The position numbers and the translations under genes were made by a program. A stretch of 64,000 nucleotides of DNA from Chrysoporthe austroafricana (lineage: Eukaryota > Ascomycota > Sordariomycetes > Diaporthales > Cryphonectriaceae), in NCBI GenBank assembly GCA_001051155.2, contig JYIP02000001.1:682001-746000 (forward strand). Direction: 5' to 3'. How positions within the stretch are numbered: the first letter of the stretch is position 1; each line of letters begins with the position of its first letter. A model generated the notes under the pieces. The model ran no database searches, was not told where the DNA came from, and worked only from the letters and a program-made list of their open reading frames with translations. Positions 1 to 12,103 of the stretch are shown here, piece by piece.

Positions 1-805
1 TACCGCTGGGGGACCCGTAGGTCACGCGCTCGCACCCTGCCCTGCCCAGATGTCGTGCGCCCTGGCGGCCTGTCTGAAGGGCCTGGGATACGTGGCGAGA
101 CGACGACGAGACCTGCTCGTTGAAGAACGAGCTTACTGCGTCCCTCGAGGATGACATCGCGCGGTCGGGGACAGCCTGCAGTGCCGGTGTGCAGGCCGAG
201 GATTGGCTGTCTGCTCTGCCTGCAGGTTGCATCCGCTGCTTGGGCAGAGATATGGCATCGCGCGCCCTGCGCGAGACTTTTGATGTCCCTGTCTACTTGA
301 GCCCGCCAGGTGGGATTTCCCGATTAGGCCTGCAGGGAAATTCTCGCGATTAAATCTATCTCAAGAGCAAAACGGCCGACCTCCGTTTCCGACGTCCGTT
401 TGATGCCTATCCTACCTATGCTGGTTTGTGTTGAGCCTGTCCCCTATCCGACCTTCTTGCCTCCCCCCCCCCTCAATGACCAAAAACGCCTGGCTCTAAT
501 AATGCCGCGGCCGGCCATGAAAACCCGTGAAACCATGCCCGCCCTCTAGCCTTTTACCGATGTTGAATGTGGGACCCCGTGCCAAAGCCACCCGCGTAAG
601 CACGCGCAATCGCCCATGCTAAACCGACCAGGCCCGTCATCCTCGGATCCTCCGCGGCCTATTGTCGTTTGTCCAACCACGCTCGACTTATTTCCACGCT
701 ACTCCCGGACGCCCTGTCTCTCCCTCCAGGGCCACTGGCGATGTTCCAATGACGTTTGCCGCCCTGTCCTGTGCCCCTGCTCCCTTTCAGCTGCATTCCT
801 GTACT
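1..805. other. Intergenic, no gene seen
   Basis: No supportable coding region. The first 350 bases are GC-rich, followed by a mixed stretch with a run of cytosines around 465-474. The sequence lies 3' of the adenosine deaminase gene and at the window edge. Short open frames here lack codon structure or recognisable motifs. Confidence 0.6.
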
Positions 806-2798
806 TCATGCCTCGCCGTACTCCTCGCCGTACTCCTCACATACCCAGAGGCAGAACTTCTCCCACAGCACCTGCCACTCTTTCAGCCGCTGTGCCTTGA
901 TGCCGGTGCCCAGGCTGGCCTCCTTCACACCGTTGGCCCACTCTTCCGCGCTCTGGTCTTCGAAGCAGGACCAGCGGATGCTGTTCTCTGCGAGGCTGCC
1001 TAGCCCGGCGAGGCCTAGGTTCTCCCAGCCCTGGAGGGCCTGCCAGAAGTCGTGGCTCATGCCCGCGGTGTCCTAGCAGGGTCAGTGCTCTGCCAGAGGC
1101 TGCTGCCGGGGAGGAGCAGCAGGAGATGGATGGAATGGCAGGGCATAACTCACCTGGCCCAGCATGGCCGGATCGTCATTGCTCAGCGAGCACGGCACGC
1201 CCCTCGCAATGAGCGCCGGCAGCGGGTGCGACATGATACTCCCGCACAGCCGCAGGACCTCGTTGGATATCGGGCACGACTCGATCAGGATCCGCTTCTC
1301 CTTGACCAGGTCCACCAGCAGCGGGTGCTTGTACAGGCTGAAGCCGTGGCCGATCCTCCGCGTCCCCATCAGCACGGCGTCGAAGAGGTTGTTGTCGGTG
1401 CTCGTGCCGTCGCCGAGCGTCTCGCCCGCGTGGAAGAAGAAGGGCATCCCGTCGGGCATGCCCTCCTCGGCGAGCTGCTTGCGGAACCAGAAGAGCTCGG
1501 GCAGGAGGTCGCGGAGCGGCCGGCCCGGGTCCTCCTGGCCGACGAGGTCGTAGCCGGCCAGCAGGTGCGGAAACTCGATCTTGGTCGTGATGGCGTGGTC
1601 CATGTTCTGGATGATGGCCTTCTGCTCCCATATCCGCAGGGACGTCCAGATCATCCGCAGGCCCCAGAAGCCCTTGCCCTCGGGCGAGGACTTGAAGCGG
1701 GTGATCTCCTCGTCGATGACGGTGAACATGTGGCTGTAGTCGGACTCGGGCACCTCCTGCCCCAGACGGTAGTAGTTGAGGGGCCACGTAAACCTGACCC
1801 GGGGTGAGCACGTTGCCGCTGAAAGGAAATCCAAATCCGCACCGTCCCGGGGGGGGGGGACGCCTGCTCCACTTACCTCAGCTCGCCCCAGTACACGCCG
1901 TCGTCGTAGTACTGGCTCATCAGCCGCCTCAGGAACTTTCTGAAGATCGGCTCGTAATGTATGACGGTGCCCATGATCAGGAAGCACTTGCTGAACTTCT
2001 TCCATATGTGGTCTACGCCGTGGTGCTGCTCGATGCTGTCCGTCTCGGAGATGGTGGTCTTGCTCTTCATCCAGCGGATCCAGCCCTCGGTGCCGCCGTC
2101 GGGGAACGACTCGGCGGCGCGGACGAGCGGCACGAACTCGCCGGGCCGGTAGCCCGCGGCGTCCCAGATGGACATGCCGCGGTTCCGGTGCTGCCTGAAG
2201 AAGCGGAAGCTCACCACGGCGTCGGCGCGGGCCTCCGGGGTGGCCAGGTGGGTGCCGGGCGCGTTGATGTGCATGCCGGGCTCCTCCAGCAGGGTCCGGA
2301 AGACGAAGTCCAGGTCGACGATGGCGTCCAGGTGGGCGTGCAGGATGGAGCCCTTGGGCAGCCTCCGGACGATCCGCCACAGCTTGGTGCGCTCCATCAG
2401 GTCCTTGGCGAGCGTGAACATCATGCCCGAGTGCATGGTGCAGCCCTCGCGCACGGCGAGGCTGTCCTCGTACTCGGGCGTCCAGAGGGTGCGCTGCTCC
2501 TCGTCGCGGATGCGCTCGACGATGCGGCAGGCCCTCTGGGCGATGGGCGAGAGGTTCTGGCGGAACGAGGCATCTGGGGGGGCCTGGTCAGCGAGGGACG
2601 AGGGGGGGAGGGCGAGGGGGAGGGGGGCTATGTGGGCCGCGGGGCAGGTGGTGAGGTCAGCAGCGACGGACCGGCTCGTTTTCTCTTCTCCTGGGCGATG
2701 AGGGCCTCGCGGCCGGCGATGTATTTCTGAATGAAGGCGTCGTCCTCGGAGGGGATGGTCCCCGCTATCTCCTCCCAGTCCTCGTTGGACATGGCCAT
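806..2798 (-). CDS. Adenosine deaminase, ADGF/CECR1 type
   Basis: Predicted to deaminate adenosine or deoxyadenosine to inosine (purine salvage). Four exons on the minus strand, 2798-2672, 2573-1877, 1793-1154 and 1072-806, join in phase to give 576 aa. The first intron uses a GTCCGT donor, the others GTAAGT and GTGAGT. Family landmarks appear in order: HAHLDA near the start of the barrel (metal-binding histidines), FHAGET (zinc ligand and catalytic Glu), ESCPISN, and SNDDPA (the Asp that binds metal). The start at 2798 (MAMSNEDWEE) is the first in-frame ATG. No signal peptide is visible, unlike the secreted animal ADGFs, so the enzyme is probably intracellular. The exon 3 to 4 join (LGQ to DTAGMSHDFW) restores the conserved region after the DDP motif. 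The family call is secure; the exact substrate is not. Confidence 0.9.
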
Positions 2799-3881
2799 GG
2801 CTGGCGCTGTGGATGGCGGCGCGGGTCTGGATCTCAGCTGCTCGGCGCCGTAAGGGGGATGGATGAGTCAGGCCTCAGAGACACGGTTTCCAGACTGGTG
2901 GTTTTGCCACAGGTAATCAATCAGGGCGAGAGAGAGGTCGTCGTGGGCGCAGAGCCGGCAATTTATAAGCACTAGGCACGTCTATGGTCCATAAAACCCC
3001 CCAGCAGTGAGCGGCAGGGCGCTCTCTCTCACGGCGCCCCAGCAGCGGGCCCCAGGAGTGAAACGCAGCAGCAGCCGCGGCTGTGACGCCCCGACCAGCC
3101 GTGGAATAGGGATGGGCCGAGACAATCGGTGAAAGAGCGCTGGGCAGCTGTGAGGCCGCGCAAGGTGAGCTGTCAGACCGCGCGCGAGACGGGCAGCCGC
3201 CAGGACGGGGAAGGCAAAGGAAAGGAAGGGCAAGGAACGAAAAAAAAAAAAAAGAAAAGGGCGGCGGCGGCGGCGGCGGCGCGGCGAAATGAGATGGGCT
3301 GAGGATCCAAATGAGCAGGGCGTATCCTGAAGCGAAGGGTTCGCGACTCAGCGGCGCAGAGTGCGTCAGGGTTAGGCTCCCACGGGCGCCCCCAGCAGGG
3401 TTTCGCCTTGTCGCGAGACCTGCCGCGGCGGGAGCACCCCCGCCGTACCCGCCGTACCCGACCCGTGGCACGGGGATGCATCCGGCCGCCGTCAGCGCGC
3501 CGCCAGCCGAGACACGCCCCCCCGTGCGCGCTCTAACTTCTTTCTTGCGCGCTGCAGATGACGATAATCTCTTTCTTGTCTGCTTCTTGCCTGCAGAGCC
3601 TGTCTATAGCAGCCCCACCCTGCATGGTGTGGCATCTCAGACACGCCATTCACCAGCCCCGGCTTTGTTCTCTCCCAGCCGGCCTGTATAGGCTATACCT
3701 GTCCAGGCCCAGCCTGGCGCACCCTGCCTGCGATGAATGAACAAATCTCGGCCGTGGAATTCAGCGCGGAAAGGAGCGTGGCGGACGTCATGTCTCAGCA
3801 GGAATAGCACTCATAGCGAGCCGTGCGACGGTGTCACCCGCGCGGGACCCCTTGGACGCTGTCGTTGTTCAGTTGTTCAGT
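2799..3881. other. Intergenic: promoter of the deaminase and 3' side of the rhamnosidase
   Basis: About 1.1 kb with no convincing gene. It contains a run of adenines at about 3240-3253 followed directly by a GCG/CGG triplet run at about 3264-3285. On the minus strand this reads as a CGCC-rich then T-rich tract, common in fungal promoters. Open frames here are low-complexity readings of these runs. Confidence 0.6.
2961..2967 (-). promoter_or_regulatory. TATA-like box of the adenosine deaminase gene
   Basis: TATAAAT reads on the minus strand about 165 bases upstream of the ATG at 2798. The spacing fits a TATA element plus a 5' leader. No transcript evidence is available. Confidence 0.35.
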
Positions 3882-6692
3882 CTACCTCGCCAGCTCACAC
3901 GAGACCTCCCAGACCCCACAGCCCTTCCACTCGCCCTCCTCCTCCTCCTGCTCCGGCAGCACTACCAGCGCCTTGCAGCCCTGCGGCACCTCCACGCTCA
4001 TCCTGAACACCTTGCCCCCGCCGCCGGCCGTCGCCGCCCCCTCCGTCTCCTCCACAGCCCACCTGCAGGCGACCTTCCCGTACGGGCTCTCGAAGCTCAC
4101 CTCGCAGCTCGTCAGGCCGCCGCCGGGCCTCGGCCTGACCGCGAACGTCCTCCACCCGGGCTCGAGCGGCCGGATCCCGCCGGCGACCGTGTGCAGCCAG
4201 TCCGCCACGCTGCCCAGGGCGTAGTGGTTGAAGCTCGTCATCGCGCCCGGGTTGATCGAGCCGTCGGGCAGCATGCTGTCCCACCGCTCCCAGATCGTCG
4301 TCGCGCCCATCGTCACCGGGTACAGCCACGACGGGCAGTCCTGGCACAGCAGCATCTCGTACGCGAGGTCTACGTGGCCCGTCTGCGTGAGCGCGTGCAG
4401 CACGAGCGGCGTCCCCGCGAAGCCGGTCGCCACCTTGCACCGCGACTGCCGCACCAGGCGCTCGAGGCGCTCCCCAGCCGCCCGGACCTGCGCCGGCGAC
4501 GACAGCAGCCCGAAGCAGATGGCGAGCGCGAGGCCCGTCTGCGAGTCGCTCACCACCAGCCCCTTCTTGGTGACGTACTTGTCCGCGAACCGGCGCCGGA
4601 GCTCCTCGAACTCCGCCTGGTACCGCCTGGCGCCGGCCGCGTCCCCGAGCGCCACCGCCACCTGCGCCATCACGTCCGTGACGTGCACGAGGTACGCGTC
4701 CGCTACGAGGGTGCCGTCCGTGACGGCGAGGTCCGCCTGGTCCGCCGGCGCGTTGGGGTCGAGCCAGTCGCCGAACTGGAAGAGCGAGTCGTCCCACAGC
4801 CTGTCGGCCCCGCGCCGGATGGACTTGTAGAGGTGTGCCTCCATACTGGCCAGCTGCCTGCGCAGCACCCCGGCGTCCCCGGACCACTGGTAGACCGTCC
4901 ACGGCACCAGGATGGCCGCGTCGTCCCACACCGCCACCGGGTTGTCGTTCTGCTCCGACCAGCCGTGCAGAACGTCGGGTATCACCACGGGGACGCACCC
5001 GTCCTTAGCAACCTGTTGGTCGATCCAGAGGTCGCGGAGCCAGTTCGTCAGGAACCCCGCCGAGTCGTACAGGAACGATGCCGTGGGCGCGAATACCTGG
5101 ATGTCGCCCGTCCAGCCCAGGCGCTCGTCGCGCTGGGGGCAGTCGGTCGGCACCGACAGGAAGTTGCCGCGCATGCTCCAGGTGACGTTCTTGTGGAGCT
5201 TGTTGACCAGCTTGTTGGAGCAGGTGAAGTGCCCCGTGCGCTTCATCTGCGAGCCGACCACCAGGGCGGCGAGGTTGTCTGCGGACGGGGGCGCGTCGTC
5301 GTCGGCGGTCCAGCCTTCGAGCTCGATGTAGCGGAAACCGTGGAAGGTGAAGGACGGGGCGAATTGCGTCTCGGCGTTCTCTTTGCCAGAGAAGGTGTAT
5401 TTGTCCGTCGCCTTGGCGTTCCGGAGAGGTCTGGTGCCCAGCTCTCCGTCCTCGAGGACCTCTGCGTGCCTTATTGTGATGGACTGACCCTCTGGTTTCT
5501 GAACACCTCGGATCTCAACCCTGCCCACGAGGTTCTGCCCAAAGTCCACGAGCGTCTTGCCGCTCGGACTCTTGAACATCTTGATGGGTTTGACGACCTG
5601 GGTGACGCGGACAGGAGGGGCATCGGTGGCGACCAGCCGGACCTTGTCGAAGTCGAGCACGCGCGTCTCCTGCCAGGCGGGGTCGTCGTCATCCACGTCT
5701 TGCCATGCCGGCGCCAACTCGCGGGCATCGTACTCCTCGCCGTCGTAGATCGAGGCGCTCTGCCTGGGCGAGGGACGGCAGGCCCACGAGTCATCAGAGA
5801 CGATCTGCTCTGGCCACCTGCCGTGCCTGTGGATCTCGAGCTGTGCGATGAGGCCCGGCTTGTCGCCGTACAGGTTGCGCAGGCCGGGTACCCAGAGAAG
5901 CCGTCCCGCATACCAGCCCTCGGCCACCTCGACAGCAAACACGTTCCTGCCGGGCCGAAGCAGATGGGACACGTCAAAGCTCTGGTACTGCAGACGGTGG
6001 TGGTAGCTTGTCCACCCGGGAGCCATGTGCTGGTCGCCAACACGCCGGCCGTTGATATATGCTTCATAGAGGCCGAGAGCGGAGATGTAGAGCCGTGCAT
6101 GACTGTGGAACCCACCGTGATCGTAGTTGAAAGTCTTGCGATATATCGTAGGTCGATGAGGGACATCGGGGGGAGGCGGCGCATTGATCGAGGTAATGAA
6201 TTGGGCCTTCCAGTCCGAAGGTCCCAAAAGGCCGACTTCCACCGGCTTCCAGCCGTGGAATGCCCCGTTGGAAGAGTTCTGAGCATCGAAAAGGTTCCCG
6301 TCCACACCCGCCTGGGAGAGATCCAGGGACGGCAGAAGGTCTTCCAGTCGGCGGTCATCCAGAGAGAAGTCACTGGTAGTGTTGGCGCCTATAACGCGGA
6401 CCATTGCCATCTCCCGCGAGCGCAGTTCCGGCCCGGACCACGGGTTCATGACCATCTCGTCCGAGATGACGTGCGTGCGGACAATGTGGCCGTCGGGCCT
6501 CAAACCCCTGGGACCAGCCACGAGGCGCTGCGTTTCGACGAGATAGCTTTTTTGGTGCCATCCTTGACCTGGGCCGGAACCATTGGAGGGGTATCGCCAC
6601 GACAAGTGTGGGTGACCAGTCCCTATCCCAAAGCCGCTCGGGTGATGGTTGAAGCGGATGTCCGCCGCCACGAAGAGCTGCTGGAGCGTCAT
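3882..6692 (-). CDS. Alpha-L-rhamnosidase, GH78 family
   Basis: Predicted glycoside hydrolase releasing terminal alpha-L-rhamnose from plant glycosides or rhamnogalacturonan side chains. A single uninterrupted 936-aa frame starts at 6692 (MTLQQLFVAADIRF). The order fits GH78: N-terminal beta-sandwich domains (GLYEAYINGRRVGD, WTSYHHRLQYQ), then the (alpha/alpha)6 barrel with the acidic signature DCPQRDERLGWTGD at roughly residues 515-530, followed by IWERWDSMLPDG and SFNHYALGSVADWLH, and a C-terminal beta-domain. The length is normal for the fungal/bacterial GH78_Rha type. No signal peptide is seen, so the enzyme is probably intracellular and acts on imported rhamnosides. It has no introns. 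A long open frame on the opposite strand covers most of the gene and is a codon-bias shadow. Confidence 0.93.
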   Translation of the reverse strand: MTLQQLFVAADIRFNHHPSGFGIGTGHPHLSWRYPSNGSGPGQGWHQKSYLVETQRLVAGPRGLRPDGHIVRTHVISDEMVMNPWSGPELRSREMAMVRVIGANTTSDFSLDDRRLEDLLPSLDLSQAGVDGNLFDAQNSSNGAFHGWKPVEVGLLGPSDWKAQFITSINAPPPPDVPHRPTIYRKTFNYDHGGFHSHARLYISALGLYEAYINGRRVGDQHMAPGWTSYHHRLQYQSFDVSHLLRPGRNVFAVEVAEGWYAGRLLWVPGLRNLYGDKPGLIAQLEIHRHGRWPEQIVSDDSWACRPSPRQSASIYDGEEYDARELAPAWQDVDDDDPAWQETRVLDFDKVRLVATDAPPVRVTQVVKPIKMFKSPSGKTLVDFGQNLVGRVEIRGVQKPEGQSITIRHAEVLEDGELGTRPLRNAKATDKYTFSGKENAETQFAPSFTFHGFRYIELEGWTADDDAPPSADNLAALVVGSQMKRTGHFTCSNKLVNKLHKNVTWSMRGNFLSVPTDCPQRDERLGWTGDIQVFAPTASFLYDSAGFLTNWLRDLWIDQQVAKDGCVPVVIPDVLHGWSEQNDNPVAVWDDAAILVPWTVYQWSGDAGVLRRQLASMEAHLYKSIRRGADRLWDDSLFQFGDWLDPNAPADQADLAVTDGTLVADAYLVHVTDVMAQVAVALGDAAGARRYQAEFEELRRRFADKYVTKKGLVVSDSQTGLALAICFGLLSSPAQVRAAGERLERLVRQSRCKVATGFAGTPLVLHALTQTGHVDLAYEMLLCQDCPSWLYPVTMGATTIWERWDSMLPDGSINPGAMTSFNHYALGSVADWLHTVAGGIRPLEPGWRTFAVRPRPGGGLTSCEVSFESPYGKVACRWAVEETEGAATAGGGGKVFRMSVEVPQGCKALVVLPEQEEEEGEWKGCGVWEVSCELAR

Positions 6693-8258
6693 GGCCGAAA
6701 TGCGCAGTGCTGTTAGATCAACCTGAGAGGCATGCGGCCTCGAGCATGCGGACAGCCCGTGGGAGAGAGATGGTAGCTCTCTTATATCCTCATGCCTGCG
6801 TGGACTGACGAACGCATAGGACCATCCCTAGCTGGCCCCGCACTGCGGCGCCATGTAAGTGGGAGGCGGTGGGGTCGCCCATGTCTCAGCATCCCTGAAA
6901 CAGCGCACCGAGCTCAAACTAGGTGCGGAGGGGACGATCAATTCATTGTAAAGGGCTACAGTACTGATTCGCAACAGCTCGTTGCCGTCGTCCCGTGTGT
7001 GGCTGGGATGCCAGGACGACCCTTGGTGTAGGCACGATGCGGTCATCGGTCATCTAAGTCACCCATACAGGATGCTATGACCTCGATCTGTAGCCTCTGC
7101 AATGGGATTTCTCCCTGAGGACAAGAACCAAGCCAGTATCTCACGAAGCCCTCATTTTGAGCCGGAGAGGTTGGGCTTGTTGGCCACGCAGGTCCGGCAC
7201 ACGAGACACTAACAAATCGAAGTGAATCCATACGAACGCTTGTTCCAGGCAATCCTTCCGTCTGAGGGTTTCAACTGATGTTGCATTCGAAAATTCCAGT
7301 TGCTTACACCACAAAACGGCATCTCGATGGCATTGCGATCGGAGTAGTAGACGGAGGGTAATTTGGAGATGTAGAGCTATGAAGCGAGTCTGCCTCTGGT
7401 GCGGTCATACAAATATTGCTAAACCTGAAAAGACATGCTTGTTAGCAAGCATGGCCTGGTTATATCACGACGGTGAAATGCACCTGACGCGGTAGGCAGG
7501 ACAGGTGCTGCTGTGGAATGGTAGGGTTCAGAGATGCACTTGGTGCTGGTTGTGTCCTCATCTGACAGGTCTTGAGTCTGCTCGGAAACACGGACCAATT
7601 TTCCTCATCATGTACTTGTGGATATCGAACAGGAGAAATGAAGGGGGCCAGAAGGCGGAATCGCCTCCAGTTCAAGGCGTACGGCGTACCTGAGTGAGCC
7701 TAATTACCCATAACATCTTGGGTGTCTGTCTCATGGATGAGATAACATCTCCCAGTCCATAGCATGAGACCGCTGGCCAGTCACAGCAGCAAGCGAAGCC
7801 GGTAGTTCCAGCTGGCCATCATGGATGATTACCAGGCGGTGCAATAGGAAGACGCCACGAGGCGTAGTGGTTGCAGAGAGAAGAGTCGGGTGCAGGAAGA
7901 TAAATTTGAAAATTCATGCGTGGGGTGGTTGATGATTTCCTGGGCTGTTGCTGTGGTGACAGGCGGGCCCACGCGGTTCTCGCAACCCAAACACTGCAGC
8001 GGCGCCAGCCAAGGCGTCAACTCACCAGAGCCGTCTACTCAGTAGCAAGGGCCGCCACACCTACACATTACTTCTTCCCCTTACCCAGCGCTCCTACTCA
8101 ATTTTAACTAACTCAGGTGACGGTGATATCGACGCGATCCGAACTTCGAGTCCCGCCCTGCAGCATCACGCCTCCGCCCCGCCCTACACCATATCGACTA
8201 TCCTCCCTTCCGCACAGAAGGTTGGCGGAATGACCGCCGGACCGACGCCTCCCTCACC
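6693..8258. other. Intergenic between divergent rhamnosidase and TinC-like genes
   Basis: About 1.57 kb shared upstream region of two divergent genes. On the minus strand TATAAG at 6781-6786 lies about 90 bases before the rhamnosidase ATG. The part from about 8040 to 8258 is pyrimidine-rich and is probably the 5' leader of the plus-strand gene. No further gene was found. Confidence 0.55.
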
Positions 8259-11206
8259 ATGACAGACTTCGAAAACCTGCGCACAGCCTCGCTGTATATT
8301 AACAACCAATTGCTATCCCGAGGTCTGCTGCGCGATGGCCGGTCCATCGACTTTGCCAGCCCGGGCGAGGACGGCTATGAGCTGGCCGACACGATGGGAC
8401 GCATCATGGCCGTCGTAAACGACCTGATCCTGAGGCGCGACGTATGCCCTGTTCTTAGCCACCCACTCTTCACTCTTCCCCCCGCTAACGCTCTCTCCCT
8501 TTCAAGCGCGACGCCGAGCACCGCGAGTCCCTCTCCACCACGCTGCGCACCCTGCGCGCAGACTCCCTCCGCCAGTCCGATAACATCTCCCGGCTGCATG
8601 ATCGCTACACCGAGGCACAGCGGAAGGTGAACATCGCAGAGGCAGAAGAGGCCGCGCTCAAAGCACAGCTTAAAGCTGCCGAGAACACCATCCACAAGCT
8701 GAAGGAGGAGGCCGCCCGCACCAAGAAGCTGGTCGCCGACACGCGCGCCGCCTGCGCCAATGAGGTGCGCAAGCGGGACCGGCACATCGAGGGGCTGAAG
8801 AAGGCCGCTGCCGATGCTGGGAGGGCAAGGGGGGAGAGGAAGAGCGCTGGCATCACGACCATCCACGTCACTGGGGACTTCGGAGGGGACGACGTCTCGC
8901 ATGCAGTATCAACAACGGAGGAGAGCTATGACTTGCGCCAGGAGTCCAATTCTTTCCTCGCGCAGCTGGCCAGCGGCCTGAGTGAGGAGAACGAGACGCT
9001 GCTTTCGTTGATCCACAAGACAAATGCCAGCTTGAAGCAGATGAGCGGGTGGGACAAGACCGAGGGCGATGCCGCCGCAAAAAGCGATGGCCATGCTATT
9101 GCGCTACCGAAGAACACCGAGGACCTGGCTACGGACATTGACGGTGTCCTTGGGCATCTGCGCACTATGCTCACCAACCCCTCATTTGTGCCTCTAGAAG
9201 AAGTCGTCGTGCGGGAAGAAGAGATCTTCCGCCTGCGCGACGGTTGGGAGAAGATGGAGCTCAGGTGGCGGGAGGCCGTCCAGCTCATCGACGGCTGGCG
9301 CCGGAGGATGGCGGCTGATGGCCGGCCGGTCGACATGGAGGACCTGAAGATGGGACTGCGCCTTAGTCCAATACGAGTGCGGAGCGTGCAAGAAACGGCA
9401 CACAACGAGGCTTTCAAGTTGCCTACGCTGATGGAGGAGGAGGAGGAACAGAGCAGCCCTGCTCAGCGGCCGGAATCAGCAAGCCTTGCGGAGTCGCTGC
9501 ACCTAGTTCCTGCCGAGGGATACGAGGAGACGGCACCAGAGTACGACGATGCGCAAGACGACCTCGACGATAGCGACACAGAATCTAGTATCTTCCAAGA
9601 CGATATCGACATTGATATGGACGAATTGCAAGCACCGGAGCCGAACGTAGAGATACTTGCAGAGTCAACTGAACACGTAGTCGAGAGCTCAGCCTCGATC
9701 ACACTGCCACCACCACCAAAGATCACCCCGCTCGAAGAGACACATGTGGCAGGAAATCGCAAGCCGGCAGGCATGTTCCCGGAGAAGTCAAGGAAACGGC
9801 CGGGAAACCTTCTGGACAACAACACGAACGAAGACGCCGAGGCTCCGACTCCACCGCCCCATGGCAACAAGCCAGGCCAGTCGCCCACAAAGCGGTTAAA
9901 GGTCTCGACTGATGCTCAAAATGAAAAGCCAGCGCCACGATCGGGCTCTGGTATTTTCACCAACTCCAACTCTTCACTAGATAGCATTCTTCTCCTAGAA
10001 CCGTCACCAGAGTCGAATACTTCTGAAGCCTCGAGCAAGACGACTGCGAAATCGACGCACTCCGAGTTGCCGTCTAAGAAGGCGACACCAGCACCGACGA
10101 AGGCAGCTGTCAAGACCTCACGCCACGTGGTGAAGGAGAAGAAGGAGACACCAGCAAGACCACTAACGAGGCAACGTGTAACACGGGCTACGGCCGCGAC
10201 AACATCCTCATCCGCCCGAACTGCCCCATCGAGACCTGAGCCCTCGAAATCCCGCCCAGCTCCGACGTCGATGACAACCACCGATATGCCGCCTCCACCC
10301 AGACCGACCCGGGCCACCAGGGCGTCTCCCGCAACCCAGACCACCGTGCCTGCTGCGCAGGTCGAGAAGAAGACCTCACCAGCTGACTCGAAGTCTTCTT
10401 CAGTCGAGAAGCAAGCCCCACCACTGACCGCCAGCGTGCCCGCTGAGGTTATGTCGACCTCTGCGAAGCGCCCCCCCGAATCGCCAGTGCGATCACCTAC
10501 TAAAGCCGGCTCCCGCCTTCCCCTACCCCGTAACGCGGGCATCCTCCCACAGCCGCAGCAGTCTCCTGTCACCGTGGCAAGCATCGCTGCGAAGCTGGCC
10601 GCCTCTGAGAGGGAGGCCAACGCCGCCCGGGTCCGGGCAAAGCTCAGGGCTGCGAGGCTGGGGAAAGGCAGCGCCGCTGCGAACGATCTGACGTCTGCGG
10701 CAGCCGGCAGCCCCCGTGTGCCTAGCGGAGACCCGAGAAAGCGTGATCGAGACGTCAGCGGGTCAAGTGCTGCTACGGCAATGAGCGGCAGCATGAGCGG
10801 CAGCGGCAGCGGCAGCGGGAGTGGATCGAGCTTCGCCGCGGACGAGACCCGCCGGGCGGACAGTGCGTCACGTACACCTCCCGAGCCAGCCTCTGCTGGC
10901 TCCTCGCTCGCGGACGCCAGCGCGGATGACACAGGCGACAGGGTCCGGGAGGGCGGTAGCGGCAGGACGAGAACCGCGTCGCCACAGAAGAGGGGGGAAA
11001 GGGGGAGGCCGGCAGCGCCAACGCCGAGGCGCGGGGCCGGGGCAACCCCCGCGAAGGACGGCAGGCCGCGCAAGAGAGAGGTGCGCAGCCGGGCGGAGAA
11101 GGTCGCGTCGCGGCGGAGGAGCACGCTGAGCCCGTGGGAGCTGCAGAGCCTGATGGCGGGCGAGGTGGTGCCGCCGACGCCGCAGGTGCCGGAGCAGGAG
11201 GCGTAG
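8259..11206 (+). CDS. NIMA-interacting protein (TinC-like), ADIP-domain coiled-coil protein
   Basis: Two exons, 8259-8441 and 8507-11206, joined in phase 0 give 960 aa. The intron has a GTATGC donor and a CAAG acceptor. The N-terminus (TASLYINNQLLSRGLLRDG) and the coiled coil that follows, roughly residues 60-150, match the fungal family annotated as NIMA interactive protein (Aspergillus TinC) with an ADIP (afadin/alpha-actinin-binding) domain. That family is tied to the NIMA mitotic kinase and spindle-pole/microtubule functions. The second half is disordered: acidic stretches near residues 400-450, Pro/Ser/Thr/Lys-rich repeats, a Ser-Gly run (GSMSGSGSGSGSGSS) and a basic C-terminus. Low-complexity composition dominates after residue about 380, so homology rests on the first 300 residues. 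I cannot tell which NIMA-linked function is kept here. Confidence 0.8.
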
Positions 11207-12103
11207 GCTCCTTGGGGTGAGGCGACCGGGCGCCAGGGAGCTGTGGCTCAGGCGGAGCGGTGTCCTCTTGTTCACACGTTGCATCGTCTGGAGGACGGCA
11301 TGGTCGTGTTGATTTCTCATTGTCGTTGTTGTTATGTGAGGGCGGTTAGACATTTGGTTAATAATATCCACTCGCGCTGTTGTTTTTTGTTTCTTGCTGT
11401 ACTTCTGACCCTGCCGACCGCGTCCACTGTAGCTAAGTGATCATGTATAAACCTGGGTGCCTAAGTTGCTGGATACATGAGCTTACGACCTGACGAGGTA
11501 CTGAATTCTACGACGGAACGATCTACAGGCAGACCCCACGATGAGATGACCCTGCTACATACGCAGATGTGGCAACGACGCGGGCTGATGATGAGGGTAC
11601 AGTAGCGTTCATTCAAAACCTAGATGGAGCCTACTCTACCCGTACGCCTCCACCTCGTTGCTAGAAGAAAACCAGCGCGCCAAGGCGCCGTAGAGAAGCA
11701 GAAGTTAAGGGCGCACACAAGTCCTCCGTCGTGATTTCCCACACAAACGTCGTCTCATGAGCCCAAGGGCCTGGCATCCCACCTAGATCCGCACGTACAT
11801 CCGCACGTCTCGGCAGCACAATGCTGTCGCTGCGGGCGCAAATCTGCCAGATTCCTTTTCCCCCTCGACTCCATGGATACGAGAACGCGTCGGATCCACA
11901 ACGTCTCGCCTCATGAGCATGCTGCCGGCCACAAGACCGCCGCCCGCTCCTCCTTGTCCGAACGTCCGACGCAGCAAATGGTGGCCTGGTCTGTATGACT
12001 ACTAGACCGTGCTGCGCTGTGAAGTCCTCGAGCCCACGAACGAGAAGCTAGACAATGCTTCTCGCGGATATTTGCCTTGCGCGAACATTTCTCTGGTCGG
12101 CCT
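11207..12103. other. Intergenic between convergent genes
   Basis: About 0.9 kb between the 3' ends of the TinC-like (+) and F-box (-) genes. It presumably holds both 3' UTRs. I see no gene, RNA motif or repeat. Confidence 0.6.

Noticed and set aside
1052..2730. Long plus-strand frames across the adenosine deaminase
   Set aside because: Shadows of the spliced minus-strand gene; compositionally biased and without motifs.
3831..6716. 961-codon open frame antisense to the rhamnosidase
   Set aside because: It is the mirror of a GC-rich, third-position-biased gene. The translation is Arg/Val/Gly/His-rich with no domain, while the opposite strand gives a complete GH78 protein.
9916..11124. 402-codon minus-strand frame inside the TinC-like gene
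   Set aside because: Antisense of a low-complexity Ser/Pro/Ala-rich region; no domain.
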